NCBI GenBank assembly: GCA_965213775.1
Contig: CBDCAC010000004.1
Coordinates: 1,054,001 to 1,118,000 of the forward strand
Direction: 5' to 3'
DNA length: 64,000 bases
Source: Lichenicoccus sp965213775
GTDB lineage: Bacteria > Pseudomonadota > Alphaproteobacteria > Acetobacterales > Acetobacteraceae
Shown: positions 43,806-53,879 of the stretch, piece after piece
How the letters are laid out: every line of letters begins with the position of its first letter
How positions within the stretch are numbered: the first letter of the stretch is position 1
Translations under genes and position numbers: made by a program
The notes under the pieces: generated by a model
Seen by the model: the letters and a program-made list of their open reading frames with translations, nothing else
Told to the model about the DNA's origin: nothing
Databases searched by the model: none

Positions 43806-44282
43806 TCAGCGCACCGGACCCGCGACCTCACGCACCGCGGCGACGATGCCCGGATAGGCGCCGCAGCGGCACAGGTTGCCGCTCATGTACTCGCGGATCT
43901 CGTCGTCGCTGCGTGCGTGCCCCTCCTGGATGCAGGCGATCGCGGACATGATCTGGCCCGGCGTGCAGTAGCCGCACTGCAGCGCGTCGTGCGCGATGAA
44001 CGCCGCCTGCATCGGGTGCAGCGTGCCGTCCGCCGCCTCCAGGCCCTCGATGGTGGCGACCTCCCGCCCGACCGCCGCCAGCGCCAGCGTGAGGCAGGCG
44101 AGCTGCCGCCGGCCGTCGATATGCACCGTGCAGGCGCCGCAGCTGCCGTGGTTGCAGCCGACCTTGGTCCCGGTCAGGCCGAGATGGTCGCGCAGCGCGT
44201 CGAGCAGGGTGGTGCGGGTGTCGAGCACCAGCGCATGCTGGCCGCCGTTGACGCTCAGGGTGCAGGGGGCGAGGTGCGCCAT
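43806..44282 (-). CDS. [2Fe-2S] small subunit of the Mo hydroxylase (PaoA-like)
   Basis: A 158-residue electron-transfer subunit. The N-terminal plant-ferredoxin-type cluster is bound by Cys in TGTKVGCNHGSCGACTVHID plus a later Cys in RQLACLTLA; the second, C-terminal cluster by DALQCGYCTPGQIM and MSGNLCRCGAYPG. Both clusters look intact. E. coli PaoA carries a Tat signal that sends the complex to the periplasm; this protein starts directly at the ferredoxin fold, so the complex is probably cytoplasmic. It heads the three-gene operon, 37 bases after the M20 gene stop. Confidence 0.93.
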   Translation of the reverse strand: MAHLAPCTLSVNGGQHALVLDTRTTLLDALRDHLGLTGTKVGCNHGSCGACTVHIDGRRQLACLTLALAAVGREVATIEGLEAADGTLHPMQAAFIAHDALQCGYCTPGQIMSAIACIQEGHARSDDEIREYMSGNLCRCGAYPGIVAAVREVAGPVR

Positions 44283-44319
44283 GCTTGCCTCATGGGGGTG
44301 GGGTGCGTGCCGTGCCGTT

Positions 44320-45525
44320 TCAATGCGTCAGCAGTTCGAACGCGGCGCGCGACAGCGCCTGTACGCCGGCGGCGATGCAGGCTTCGTCAGGCTGGTAGAC
44401 GGAGCTGTGCAGCTTGTCCCGGCGGCCGGGCTGCGCCGAGCCGATCAGCAGCTGGAAGGCGGGCACGCGCTCTGCGATCAGCGCGAAATCCTCGCCGCCG
44501 AGCGAGGGCACCGCCTCGGACACCGCCGTCTCGCCGAACTGGCGCCGCACCGCCTGCACCACCGGATCCAGCACCCGGTCGTCATTCACCAGCGCCGGCA
44601 CGCCGTGGCGATAGGCGACCTCGCAGCGCACCCGCATGCCGAGCGCCAGCCCGTCGCAGAGCCGGCGGATCGCGGCCTCGGCGAGGCTGCGGGCCTCGGG
44701 ATGCAGCGTGCGCACGGTGCCGCGCAGCAGGCAGCTATCGGGGATGATGTTGTGCACGGTGCCGGCATGGATCGCGCCTATCGTCACCACCACCGGGTGG
44801 AACGGGTTGCTCTCGCGCGAGACCACCGTCTGCAGCTGCGACACCAGGTTGGCCGCGGCCAGGATCGGGTCGACCGCGTCGTTGGGATGCGCGGCGTGGC
44901 CCGAGGCGCCGTACAGCGTGATGTCGAACAGGTCCGACGCCGCCAGGCAGGCGCCGTCCACGAAGCCGAAGCGGCCGGCCTCGATGTTCGGCATGTTGTG
45001 GAAGCCGAGCGCCAGTTCGACGCCCTCGAGCGCGCCGTCCTCGATCATCGCAGCCGCCCCACCGAGCACCTCCTCGGCCGGCTGGAACAGCAGCTTCACG
45101 GTGCCGGCGAGCTGCGGCGCCATCTGCTTGAGCACCGCCGCCACGCCGAGCAGGGTGGCGGTGTGGATGTCGTGGCCGCAGGCATGCATCCGCCCGTCGG
45201 TGCGGCTCGCGAAACCGAGGCCGGTCTGCTCGTGGATCGGCAACGCGTCCATGTCGGCGCGGATCGCCAGTGTCGCACCCGGGCGGCCGCCCTCGATGGT
45301 GCCGACCACCCCGGTGCGCCCGACCCCGGTGCGGGCGGCGATGCCGAGTGCTGCCAGCTCGCGCGCCACGACCCCGGCGGTGCGGACCTCCTCGAAGGCG
45401 AGCTCCGGATGGGCGTGCAGGTCGCGCCGGATCTCGATCAGCCCGGGCTCGATGCGCCGGCTCGCCGCGGCGATGATGGACCCGAGATCGTTGAGCAGCG
45501 GATCGCTGGGCGGCATGTCATGCAT
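44320..45525 (-). CDS. M20 family amidohydrolase (hippurate hydrolase/aminoacylase-like)
   Basis: A 401-residue two-metal hydrolase that removes acyl groups from N-acylated amino acids or similar amides. Ligands and catalytic residues are in place: RRDLHAHPELAFEE, ATLAIRADMDALPI, MHACGHDIHTATLLG (Cys-Gly-His-Asp), LLFQPAEEVLGGAAAMIEDG (Glu-Glu) and ALGFHNMPN. A lid/dimerisation domain follows (ITLYGASGHAAHPND). The start is uncertain: 45525 (MHDMPPSD) and 45516 (MPPSD) are both possible and neither has a good ribosome site. It is downstream of the ABC importer and upstream of the Mo hydroxylase, on the same strand. Confidence 0.9.
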   Translation of the reverse strand: MHDMPPSDPLLNDLGSIIAAASRRIEPGLIEIRRDLHAHPELAFEEVRTAGVVARELAALGIAARTGVGRTGVVGTIEGGRPGATLAIRADMDALPIHEQTGLGFASRTDGRMHACGHDIHTATLLGVAAVLKQMAPQLAGTVKLLFQPAEEVLGGAAAMIEDGALEGVELALGFHNMPNIEAGRFGFVDGACLAASDLFDITLYGASGHAAHPNDAVDPILAAANLVSQLQTVVSRESNPFHPVVVTIGAIHAGTVHNIIPDSCLLRGTVRTLHPEARSLAEAAIRRLCDGLALGMRVRCEVAYRHGVPALVNDDRVLDPVVQAVRRQFGETAVSEAVPSLGGEDFALIAERVPAFQLLIGSAQPGRRDKLHSSVYQPDEACIAAGVQALSRAAFELLTH

Positions 45526-45577
45526 GTCGGGAACTAGGCGACATGGCGCGCGGCGGCGCAAGGGGGGATCGGCCGCC

Positions 45578-46561
45578 TCAGCTTCGCCCGCGCCGCTTCT
45601 GGTTGAGGCTGTCGATCAGCACCGCGCCGAAGATCACCGCGCCCTGGATGAACTGCACCCAGAACGGCTGCACGTTCTTGAGCGTCAGTCCGTTGTTGAT
45701 CAGGCCGATGATCAGCACGCCGAGCAGGGTACCCAGCATGCTGCCCTTGCCGCCGAACAGCGAGGCGCCGCCGATCACCACCGCGGCGATCGCGTTCAGC
45801 TCCAGCCCGGAGGCGGCGATCGGCTGCGCGCTGTCCAGCCGCCCGGCCAGCACCACCCCGCCGAGCCCGGCGAGCGCGCCGCTGACCACGTAGACCACCG
45901 CCAGCGTGCGCCCGACCGGGATGCCGGCGAGCCGCGCCGCCTCGCGGTTGCCGCCGACCGCGTAGATCTCCGCCCCCAGCACCGTGCGCGACAGCACCAC
46001 CCAGGCGAGCAGGAACACCAGGGCGGCGATCAGCGCCGCGATCGGCAGCGGCCCCAGGTTGCCGCCGCCGATATCGTCGAAGCTGTCGGGGAAGCCGAAG
46101 ATCGTGTTGCCGTTGGTGACGATGAAGGCGAGGCCGCGCGCCATCGCCAGCACCGCCAGGGTGACGATGAACGGGCTCATCGCCAGCACCGTGATCGCGA
46201 ACGCGTTGAACGCGCCGCAACCGGCGCCGACCGCGATCCCGAGCAGCACCGCCAGCGGCACCGGCAGGTGGGCGTGGATCGCGAGCCCGGTGATCACGCC
46301 GGTGAACGCCACCACCGAGCCGACCGAGAGGTCGATGCCGCTGGTGACGATCACGAAGGTCTCGCCGACCGCGACGATGCCGATCAGCGAGCTCGCGAGC
46401 AGGATAGACAGGATGTTGGCGGTTGTAAGAAAGGCGGGGGTGGTGGCGGCGAGGTAGAGCGAGATCGCCGCGAAGCCGACGACGATGGTCAGCTCGTTCA
46501 GGGCGCGGCCGATGCCGCCGATGCCGAAGCGGCGGGGAGAGGAGGTCGAAGCTGAGGTCAT
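45578..46561 (-). CDS. ABC transporter permease, ribose/RbsC type
   Basis: A 327-residue inner-membrane permease of the carbohydrate-uptake-2 class. It has about 8-10 hydrophobic segments, with the class signature in TFVIVTSGIDLSVGSVVAFT and AGIPVGRTLAVVYVVSGALA, and the family's LIGLINNGLTLKNVQPFWVQ near the end. The ATG at 46561 has an AAGG site upstream; a TTG five codons earlier is weaker. It follows the ATPase gene by 34 bases. The channel is probably a homodimer working with the ATPase and binding protein listed next. Confidence 0.93.
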   Translation of the reverse strand: MTSASTSSPRRFGIGGIGRALNELTIVVGFAAISLYLAATTPAFLTTANILSILLASSLIGIVAVGETFVIVTSGIDLSVGSVVAFTGVITGLAIHAHLPVPLAVLLGIAVGAGCGAFNAFAITVLAMSPFIVTLAVLAMARGLAFIVTNGNTIFGFPDSFDDIGGGNLGPLPIAALIAALVFLLAWVVLSRTVLGAEIYAVGGNREAARLAGIPVGRTLAVVYVVSGALAGLGGVVLAGRLDSAQPIAASGLELNAIAAVVIGGASLFGGKGSMLGTLLGVLIIGLINNGLTLKNVQPFWVQFIQGAVIFGAVLIDSLNQKRRGRS

Positions 46562-46595
46562 CGTGTGCCCTTGCAAGCTTACGGATCAGCCCGGA

Positions 46596-48116
46596 TCAAC
46601 CCAGCGCGGCGAGCGCCATGATGCGCTCCTGGCTGAACCCGTCGCGGTCGAGCGCGCCCGCCAGCCTGCCGGCGCGCATCACCAGGATGCGGTCGCACAG
46701 CCCGAGCAGCTCCAGCATGTCCGACGACACCACCAGCACCGCGCCGCCTTGCGCCGCCAGCTCGCCGATCAGCCGGTAGACCTCGACCTTGGCGCCGACA
46801 TCGATGCCGCGGGTCGGCTCGTCGAGCAGGAACACGCGCGGCGTCGTGGTCAGGGCGCGCGCCAGCACCACCTTCTGCTGGTTGCCGCCGGACAGGCTGC
46901 CGACCGGCTGCGAGATGCCCGGGGTGCGGATGCGCAGCTCGCCCACCGCGCGTTGCGCCAGCGCGTCGGTGCGCCCGGGAGCGGTGAACAGGCGCAGCCA
47001 GGCCAGCCGAGCCAGCGTCGACAGCGCCACGTTGCTGCGCACCGAGAACCCCAGCACCAGGCCCTCGCCCTTGCGGTCCTCGGGCACGAAGGCGATCCCC
47101 GCCGCGATCGCCTCGCGCGGCGAGCGGACGCGCACGCGCGCGCCATCGATGCGGATCGTGCCGAGCGCACCCGGCAGCGCGCCGTAGATCGCCTTGAGCA
47201 CCTCGGTGCGGCCCGCCCCCATCAGCCCGCCGAGCCCGACCACCTCGCCCGCCCGCACCGACAGCGAGACGCCGGCGAAGCTGGCGGAGGACGCCGAGGC
47301 CGCCCTGAGCCCGGAAGACAGCCCCTCCACCTGCAGCAGGGTAGCGCCGATCGCCGCCTCGCGCGGCGGGAACAGGGCGGTGATCGGCCGGTTGACCATC
47401 GCCTGGATCAGCCCGGCCTCGTCCCACTGCGCGACCGGGCGCGTCTCCACCGTGCGGCCGTCGCGCATCACCGTGACGCGGTCGCAGATCTCGAAGATCT
47501 CCTCGAGGTGATGGCTGATGAAGATGATGCCGATGCCGGCCTGCCTGAGTGCCGCGACGGTCCCGTAGAGGATGCGCTGCTCGGCGATGGTCAGGGTGGC
47601 CGTGGGCTCGTCCATCACGATCACCCGCGCCTCGCGCGACAGCGCGCGGGCGATCTCGACCAGCTGCCGCTGGGCGATGCCGAGATGGCGCACGCCGGTC
47701 TGCGGCGGCAGGCTCAGCCCGACGCGGGCCAGCAGCGCCCGGCTGCGCTGGTGCAGCAGGCCGCGCCGCACCAGCCCCAGCGGGTTGCGCGGCAGGTGGC
47801 CGAGGAAGATGTTCTCCGCGACCGTCTGGTCCGGCACCAGGCTGAGCTCCTGGTGGATCACCACGATCCCGGCATCGAGCGCGTCGCGCGGGCGCCGCGG
47901 CGTGAACTCCGCGCCGTCCAGCCGCACGCTGCCGGCATCGGCGCGAAACGCGCCGGCGAGCACCTTCATCAGCGTCGACTTGCCGGCGCCGTTCTCGCCG
48001 ACGATGCCGAGCACCTCGCTGCGCCGCAGCGTGAGGTCGACATCGGCCAGCGCCCGAACGCCGGGGAACGACTTGCAGATGCCGCGCATCTCCAGCAGCG
48101 GCGGCGGCGCGTCCAT
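46596..48116 (-). CDS. ABC transporter ATP-binding protein, RbsA type with two nucleotide-binding domains
   Basis: A 506-residue fused double ATPase. The N-terminal domain has Walker A GIVGENGAGKSTLMKVLAG, signature LGIAQRQLVEIARALS and Walker B VIVMDEPTATLT. The C-terminal domain has a degenerate Walker A (GLGGLMGAGRTEVLKAIYG), signature GSLSGGNQQKVVLARAL and Walker B VFLLDEPTRGID. The degenerate second site is normal for RbsA/MglA proteins. The start at 48116 is set by the alignment of the first beta strand; an upstream extension would overlap the binding-protein gene. Energises the ribose-type importer. Confidence 0.95.
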   Translation of the reverse strand: MDAPPPLLEMRGICKSFPGVRALADVDLTLRRSEVLGIVGENGAGKSTLMKVLAGAFRADAGSVRLDGAEFTPRRPRDALDAGIVVIHQELSLVPDQTVAENIFLGHLPRNPLGLVRRGLLHQRSRALLARVGLSLPPQTGVRHLGIAQRQLVEIARALSREARVIVMDEPTATLTIAEQRILYGTVAALRQAGIGIIFISHHLEEIFEICDRVTVMRDGRTVETRPVAQWDEAGLIQAMVNRPITALFPPREAAIGATLLQVEGLSSGLRAASASSASFAGVSLSVRAGEVVGLGGLMGAGRTEVLKAIYGALPGALGTIRIDGARVRVRSPREAIAAGIAFVPEDRKGEGLVLGFSVRSNVALSTLARLAWLRLFTAPGRTDALAQRAVGELRIRTPGISQPVGSLSGGNQQKVVLARALTTTPRVFLLDEPTRGIDVGAKVEVYRLIGELAAQGGAVLVVSSDMLELLGLCDRILVMRAGRLAGALDRDGFSQERIMALAALG

Positions 48117-48130
48117 GCAGGCGGCCTCGG

Positions 48131-49150
48131 CTACTGCCCCTTGCTGACCTCGTCGCCCCACAGCCCGTACGACTTGACCGCCGCGCTGTCGAGGTCGGCC
48201 TTGGTCAGCAGCACGTGCGGCCAGAACCGGTGCGCCGGGATGCCAGACTTGTCGCCGTGCAGGTACTGCTCGATGTAGGTCACCGACTGTGCCGCCATGG
48301 TCAGCGGGTTCTGCGACAGGGTGGCGTCCATCTGGCCCTTGCGGATCGCGTTCAGCCCCTGCTCGGTGCCGTCGATGCCGACGATCACGATGTGCTTGGG
48401 ATCGCCGATCGGAGCGAAGCGGTCGGCCTGCTTGATCGCACGCATGGCGCCGACGGCGCTGTCGTCGTTGCCGTTGAAGATGGCGTCGAGATCGGCGTGC
48501 GCCGCCAGCAGCTGGGTGGTGAGGTTGAAGCCCTTGTCGGCGTCGAAATCCGCCGCCTGGCGCGCCACCAGCTTGAGCCCCGGGCTGCCCTGCGACAGCT
48601 TGGCGAATTCAACCGCGAAGCCGCGCTCGCGGTCGTCGCCGGCGGTGGTGCCGAGCAGCCCTTCCAGGTCGACGACGTTGCCCTTCAGCGTGCCGTAGCG
48701 CCGCTTGAGCTGGGCGGCGATGTAGTCCGCACCCTCCCTGCCGAGAGCCACGTTGTCGGTCTCGAGAAAGTCCACCTGGCAGCCGCTGCAGGCGGCGCCG
48801 CGATCGAGGGTGAACACCGGGATGCCGCGCTTGTTGGCCTGCCGCACCACCGGGACGATCGCGTCGGCATTGATCGGATTGAGGATCAGCGCCGCGACGT
48901 GCTGGTTGATCAGGTCGAGCACCTGGTTCGCCTGGGTGTTGGCGTCGCCGTTGGCGCTGGTGTTGATCAGGGTGAGGTCGGGATGCGCCTTGATGCCGGC
49001 CTCGACGCCGCGCGACATGCCCTGGAAGAACGGGTTGGCGAGGGTGGAGACGCTGTAGCCGATCACCGAGACGGCGCGCGCCTGCAGCGGGACCGCGCCG
49101 ATGCACAGGGATGCGGCGACGGCCAGGCCGTGCAGCAGGGAGCGTGACAT
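48131..49150 (-). CDS. ABC transporter periplasmic substrate-binding protein, RbsB type
   Basis: A 339-residue exported binding protein. The signal peptide is about residues 1-26 (MSRSLLHGLAVAASLCIGAV, cleavage near QARA). The mature part has the type-I periplasmic fold: VIGYSVSTLANPFFQGMSRG, NQVLDLINQHVAALILNPIN, GIPVFTLDRGAA, IFNGNDDSAVGAMRAIKQAD and IVIVGIDGTEQGLNAIRKGQ. Unusually for ribose binders it has two Cys close together (ACSGCQVDF) that may form a disulphide or touch the ligand. First gene of the importer operon; 93 bases separate it from the aldo/keto reductase. The ligand is not certain: sugar or purine/polyol are all seen in this family. Confidence 0.93.
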   Translation of the reverse strand: MSRSLLHGLAVAASLCIGAVPLQARAVSVIGYSVSTLANPFFQGMSRGVEAGIKAHPDLTLINTSANGDANTQANQVLDLINQHVAALILNPINADAIVPVVRQANKRGIPVFTLDRGAACSGCQVDFLETDNVALGREGADYIAAQLKRRYGTLKGNVVDLEGLLGTTAGDDRERGFAVEFAKLSQGSPGLKLVARQAADFDADKGFNLTTQLLAAHADLDAIFNGNDDSAVGAMRAIKQADRFAPIGDPKHIVIVGIDGTEQGLNAIRKGQMDATLSQNPLTMAAQSVTYIEQYLHGDKSGIPAHRFWPHVLLTKADLDSAAVKSYGLWGDEVSKGQ

Positions 49151-49243
49151 GGTTTCCTCCGATTATTCCGGCTGGCGCCGTTGTTGCGTGCAGCCTATGG
49201 AGTGCTCCGGCGACGAGTCAATGTCCGGTCGCGCCGCCTCGGC

Positions 49244-50281
<1,038 letters not shown>

Positions 50282-50494
50282 CGCGATGGTCCCGAGCTGG
50301 TCGCGGCTATCTTAGCGCCGATGGCGCATCGCGAAAGATCGCGGCCTCTCGCGGAGCCGGATTGTGCGTCGCGCCATTATTGCCGAACAACAGGAGACTC
50401 ACCGAACCGTGCGAGCGCTGCCGTCCCGCGACGATTGACCGGCGGCGGGTGCGTCGTAGGGTGCATCGACGGCCGATTTATTGTGGTGCTGGTG

Positions 50495-51130
50495 ATGAAT
50501 ACTCAGAGCCGCTCGCATCGTTACCGGGCCTCGCGGCAGACCATCCTCGCCACGTCGCGCGAGATCTTCCTGCGGCACGGCTACGGCGACGGCAGCATGG
50601 ACAGCATCGCGCAGCACTCAGGGATGTCCAAGACCACGCTGTATGCGCATTTCCAGAGCAAGGAGGCGCTGTTCAACCAGGTGGTGGTCGATCTCGTCAG
50701 CGAGCACGGCCGCGACGCCGCCACCATGCTCGACGTCCCGCCGGGGACGGATTTCCGCCAGGGGCTGGTGACCATCGGCGGCCGGATGCTCGACCTGCTG
50801 CTCGATCCCGAGGTCACCGCGCTGACCCGGCTGTGCGTCGTCGAGGGCCGGCGCATGTCCCCGCATAGCTACCGGCCGCTCGCCGGCGCGCGCGCCCGGT
50901 TGCTCGTGCTGCTCACCGGCTTCTTTCGCGAGCGCGCGGGACACGGCCGGTCGCGCGATGAGCTGCGCCGGGCCGCGGACCTGTTCATCGTGCTGACGCT
51001 GCGCGACTTCCAGCTCCAGGCGATGCTGCCGTGGCCGGCGAAGGCCACCGCGGAGACGTATCGCGACCATGTCGAGCGGGTCGCGGACCTGATGCTCCGC
51101 CTCTACGGCACGCCGGCCGGAACCGCGTAG
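50495..51130 (+). CDS. TetR-family transcriptional regulator
   Basis: A 211-residue regulator. The N-terminal helix-turn-helix is typical: SRQTILATSREIFLRHGYGD, then SIAQHSGMSKTTLYAHFQSK. The C-terminal ligand domain is helical (LRRAADLFIVLTLRDFQLQA). It is divergent from the aldo/keto reductase gene and probably represses it and itself. The start at the ATG 50495 leaves the helix-turn-helix about 25 residues in; no strong ribosome site is seen. The gene's 3' end overlaps tail-to-tail with the next gene by 28 bases. Confidence 0.9.
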   Translation: MNTQSRSHRYRASRQTILATSREIFLRHGYGDGSMDSIAQHSGMSKTTLYAHFQSKEALFNQVVVDLVSEHGRDAATMLDVPPGTDFRQGLVTIGGRMLDLLLDPEVTALTRLCVVEGRRMSPHSYRPLAGARARLLVLLTGFFRERAGHGRSRDELRRAADLFIVLTLRDFQLQAMLPWPAKATAETYRDHVERVADLMLRLYGTPAGTA

Positions 51131-51579
51131 CCGGCACCATAGCCAGCCCGGGCCGCCGACAATCGGTCATGCTGCCAGCCGCCTTCGAGCGAGATGACGG
51201 TGCCGTCGCCGAGACGCTCCTCCACGCCGAGCACGCCGCCCCGCGTGGTCACGCCGAGCCTGCCGTCGCCGTCGCGGCCGCAGCAGGGGAGCCCCGAGGC
51301 GTGCCCGGCCTGCAGCGCCCCGAAGCCGCGCAGCCCGGTGTCGCCGATCAGGCCGCTCTGCAGGTCGATCGCGGCGCTGCGGAAGTTATGCGATCCGACC
51401 GACGTGCTGGCGACGCCGCCGGGCCGCGCGTCGTCGGCGCCGAAGCCGTAGGCGCCCGGCTCCGCGAGCGGCCCGGGATCCTGGGCTTGCTCCTGAGCCT
51501 GGGCCTGCTCCTGGGCCTGGGCCGGCACGGCGAGCGAGGCCGCCGACAGCGACAGGCAGGCCGCGATCGCCCGGATCAT
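51103..51579 (-). CDS. Exported small protein with a Gln/Ala repeat, unknown function
   Basis: A 158-residue protein I do not recognise. A signal peptide spans residues 1-22 (MIRAIAACLSLSAASLAVPA, cleavage after QA). It is followed by a short imperfect repeat QEQAQAQEQAQ, then a region rich in Gly with alternating polar/apolar residues (LQSGLIGDTGLRGFGALQAG, ISLEGGWQHDRLSAARAG) suggestive of beta strands and an outer-membrane or periplasmic place. Its ATG overlaps the stop of pyruvate kinase by four bases, so translation depends on it. It has a pair of adjacent Cys (LPCCGRDG). Confidence 0.65.
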   Translation of the reverse strand: MIRAIAACLSLSAASLAVPAQAQEQAQAQEQAQDPGPLAEPGAYGFGADDARPGGVASTSVGSHNFRSAAIDLQSGLIGDTGLRGFGALQAGHASGLPCCGRDGDGRLGVTTRGGVLGVEERLGDGTVISLEGGWQHDRLSAARAGYGAGYAVPAGVP

Positions 51580-53051
51580 GTCACCCGCATGATACGCAGG
51601 TTGTTGGTGCTGCCGGCCTTGCCGAACGGCAGTCCGGCCACGACCACGACGGCCTCGCCCGCCACCGCCAGCCCGTCGTCGCGCGCCGCGTTGGCCGCCG
51701 CCTTGACCACGTCCTCCAGCGTCACGCTGTCGGAGCCCTGGTCGGCCACCCGGGCGCTGACGCCCCAGACCAGGGACAGCCGCCGCGCCGTCGACAGCGT
51801 GCCGGCGAGGCCCAGGATCGGGCACTCCGGCCGCTCGCGCGCGATGCGCAGCGCGCTCGGCCCGGACAGGGTGTAGGCGACGATGGCGCGTGCCTCGACG
51901 GTCTGCGCCACCTGCTGCGCCGCCGCCGCGATCGCGTCCGCCGCGTAGTGCTCGGGCGCCGGCCGGGAGGCCTGCATCAGCGCCTGCCAGCCGGCGTCGC
52001 GCTCGACCCGGCCGACGATGCGCGCCATGATCTCGACCGCCTCCTCGGGATACTGCCCGGCCGCGGTCTCGGCCGACAGCATCACCGCGTCGGCGCCGTC
52101 GAACACCGCGGTGGCCACGTCGGACGCCTCCGCCCGGGTCGGCGCGGGTGCCGAGATCATGCTCTCCAGCATCTGCGTCGCCACCACCACCGGCTTGCCG
52201 AGCAGGCGCGCCTCGCGCACGATCCGCTTCTGCGCCAGCGGCACCTCCTCGGGCGGCAGCTCGACGCCGAGATCGCCGCGCGCGACCATGACGCAGTCCG
52301 ACAGCGCCAGGATCTCGTCGAGGTTGTCGAGCGCCTGCGGCTTCTCGATCTTGGTCATGATCCAGGCGCGGCCGGCGACGATCTCGCGCGCCTCGCGCAC
52401 GTCCTCGGCACGCTGCACGAAGGAGAGCCCGACATAGTCGACGCCGTGGGCCAGCGCGAAATCGAGATCCACGCGGTCCTTCGCCGTCAGCGCCGGGATC
52501 GGCAGCATGACGTCGGGCACGTTCACGCCCTTGCGGTCGGACAGGATGCCGCCCGCGAGCACCTCGGTGTGCAGGTAGTCCGACCCCTTCTCCAGCACAC
52601 GCAGGCGCAGCTTGCCGTCATCGAGCAGCAGCATGGAGCCGACCGCCGCGGCCTCGATGATCTCGGGATGCGGCAGCCGGACCCGGTCGGCGGTGCCCAG
52701 CGCCTCGTCGAGATCGAGGCGGAACTGGGCGCCGTGCGCCAGCGCCGCGCGGCCCGCCTCGAACTTGCCGACGCGCAGCTTGGGTCCCTGCACGTCGGCC
52801 AGGATGCCGATCGGCCGGCCGCTGCTGGCCTCCAGCGCGCGCAGCATGGCGATGCGCTCGGCATGGTCCTCGTGGGCGCCGTGCGAGAAGTTCAGCCGGA
52901 ACACGTCGACCCCGGCCTCGAACAGGCGGGTGATCATCGCCATGGTCGAGCTCGCCGGCCCGAGCGTCGAGACGATCTTGGTGCGGCGCGCGGAGGCACG
53001 GCCTCCCCTGAGGCTGGTGTGCGGGCTCATGTGGGGTGCAGGCGCTTGCAT
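51576..53051 (-). CDS. pyk: Pyruvate kinase
   Basis: Catalyses PEP + ADP to pyruvate + ATP, the last step of glycolysis, in the cytoplasm; 491 residues. Domain A begins RRTKIVSTLGPASSTMAMI and FRLNFSHGAHEDH; the small B domain follows; active-site Lys and metal ligands are in WIMTKIEKPQALDNLDEIL and VMVARGDLGVELPPEEVPL; the C-terminal regulatory domain includes VAYTLSGPSALRIARERP and GLPFGKAGSTNNLRIM. The extra N-terminal MQAPAPH may be dispensable, with MSPHTSL as alternative start. It is followed immediately by a small exported protein. Bacterial enzymes are often activated by sugar phosphates; nothing here shows which. Confidence 0.97.
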   Translation of the reverse strand: MQAPAPHMSPHTSLRGGRASARRTKIVSTLGPASSTMAMITRLFEAGVDVFRLNFSHGAHEDHAERIAMLRALEASSGRPIGILADVQGPKLRVGKFEAGRAALAHGAQFRLDLDEALGTADRVRLPHPEIIEAAAVGSMLLLDDGKLRLRVLEKGSDYLHTEVLAGGILSDRKGVNVPDVMLPIPALTAKDRVDLDFALAHGVDYVGLSFVQRAEDVREAREIVAGRAWIMTKIEKPQALDNLDEILALSDCVMVARGDLGVELPPEEVPLAQKRIVREARLLGKPVVVATQMLESMISAPAPTRAEASDVATAVFDGADAVMLSAETAAGQYPEEAVEIMARIVGRVERDAGWQALMQASRPAPEHYAADAIAAAAQQVAQTVEARAIVAYTLSGPSALRIARERPECPILGLAGTLSTARRLSLVWGVSARVADQGSDSVTLEDVVKAAANAARDDGLAVAGEAVVVVAGLPFGKAGSTNNLRIMRVT

Positions 53052-53081
53052 GGTCGAAGCCCTTCGGCGGTTCTGGGGTGA

Positions 53082-53789
53082 TCAAGGAGCCGTGATGACT
53101 TCGTCGGGCAACAGACCGAAGATCGCCGAACGTCGTAACCAGCCGCTGTAGTCGTGTGTGCTGACGCGGCACCAGCCGGAGTGCGCCGGGCAGACGCGCA
53201 GCCGGCCGAGCACCCCCGGCCGGAGGATGGCGACGACGCCGGCATCGTCGCGCGGATCATCGCGCAGCGCCGTGCCGGCGCCGTGCGTCGCGTCGAGCGC
53301 CTCTCCCGAGGCGATCACCACGAAGCTGCGCGTGCCGACCAGGACCGCTCCGTTCATCCAACCCTTCACTCCGTCCGCGTCCTCCACCTGGCGCCACGGA
53401 CCGAACTCGCGCTCGATCTGCACCGGCAGGTCGCGACGCTTGTAGAGCCATAGGATGGGATAGCGCGAGCCCGGACCGATCCGCATGTTGACCTCGTCGG
53501 CGCGCAGGGCCGCGAAACGCGGCAGCGGCAGGCCGCTGTCGCTGCCCTTGTTCGCCGCGACGGGGGCCGGAGGCGGGGCGGGCGGCGCCGGCACGACCGG
53601 GGCCGGCACGATCGCCGGCGGGGCGGGCGGCGGCCGCGTCGGGCGATGCGTCCTCGCATGCGAGCGGTGATGCGCGTGGCGGGCCGGATGCGGCGGCGCA
53701 TCCTGCGCCGAGGCCGCGAGGCCGGGGGCGAGGGCGAGGGCGAGGGCGGCGGGCAGACACGCCCAGAGCCACGAACAGGGTGGAGCCAT
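53082..53789 (-). CDS. SH3-domain periplasmic protein (DUF1058-like)
   Basis: A 235-residue exported protein. The signal peptide is WLWACLPAALALALAPGLAA (cleavage after ASA), then a low-complexity linker rich in His, Pro and Ala (residues about 30-75), then two SH3-like beta domains: RADEVNMRIGPGSRYPILWL, EREFGPWRQVEDADGVKGWM, and CPAHSGWCRVSTHDYSGWLR. Proteins of this type are common in alphaproteobacteria and are presumed to bind the cell wall; some are misannotated as tRNA synthetase. It is 30 bases upstream of pyk on the same strand. A longer start (12 codons) would add Arg residues before the signal peptide and is less likely. Confidence 0.85.
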   Translation of the reverse strand: MAPPCSWLWACLPAALALALAPGLAASAQDAPPHPARHAHHRSHARTHRPTRPPPAPPAIVPAPVVPAPPAPPPAPVAANKGSDSGLPLPRFAALRADEVNMRIGPGSRYPILWLYKRRDLPVQIEREFGPWRQVEDADGVKGWMNGAVLVGTRSFVVIASGEALDATHGAGTALRDDPRDDAGVVAILRPGVLGRLRVCPAHSGWCRVSTHDYSGWLRRSAIFGLLPDEVITAP

Positions 53790-53879
53790 GCCCGCATCCC
53801 TGCCAAGCCGACGCGGCAAGAGCAAGAGGCTTCGCCCCTCGACGCCATCAAAGGCAAGCCTTTGAAAACCATCTTCTTA

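Noticed and set aside
50282..50494. TetR operator palindrome between the aldo/keto reductase and its regulator
   Set aside because: The divergent arrangement makes an operator likely, but I could not find a convincing inverted repeat by eye.
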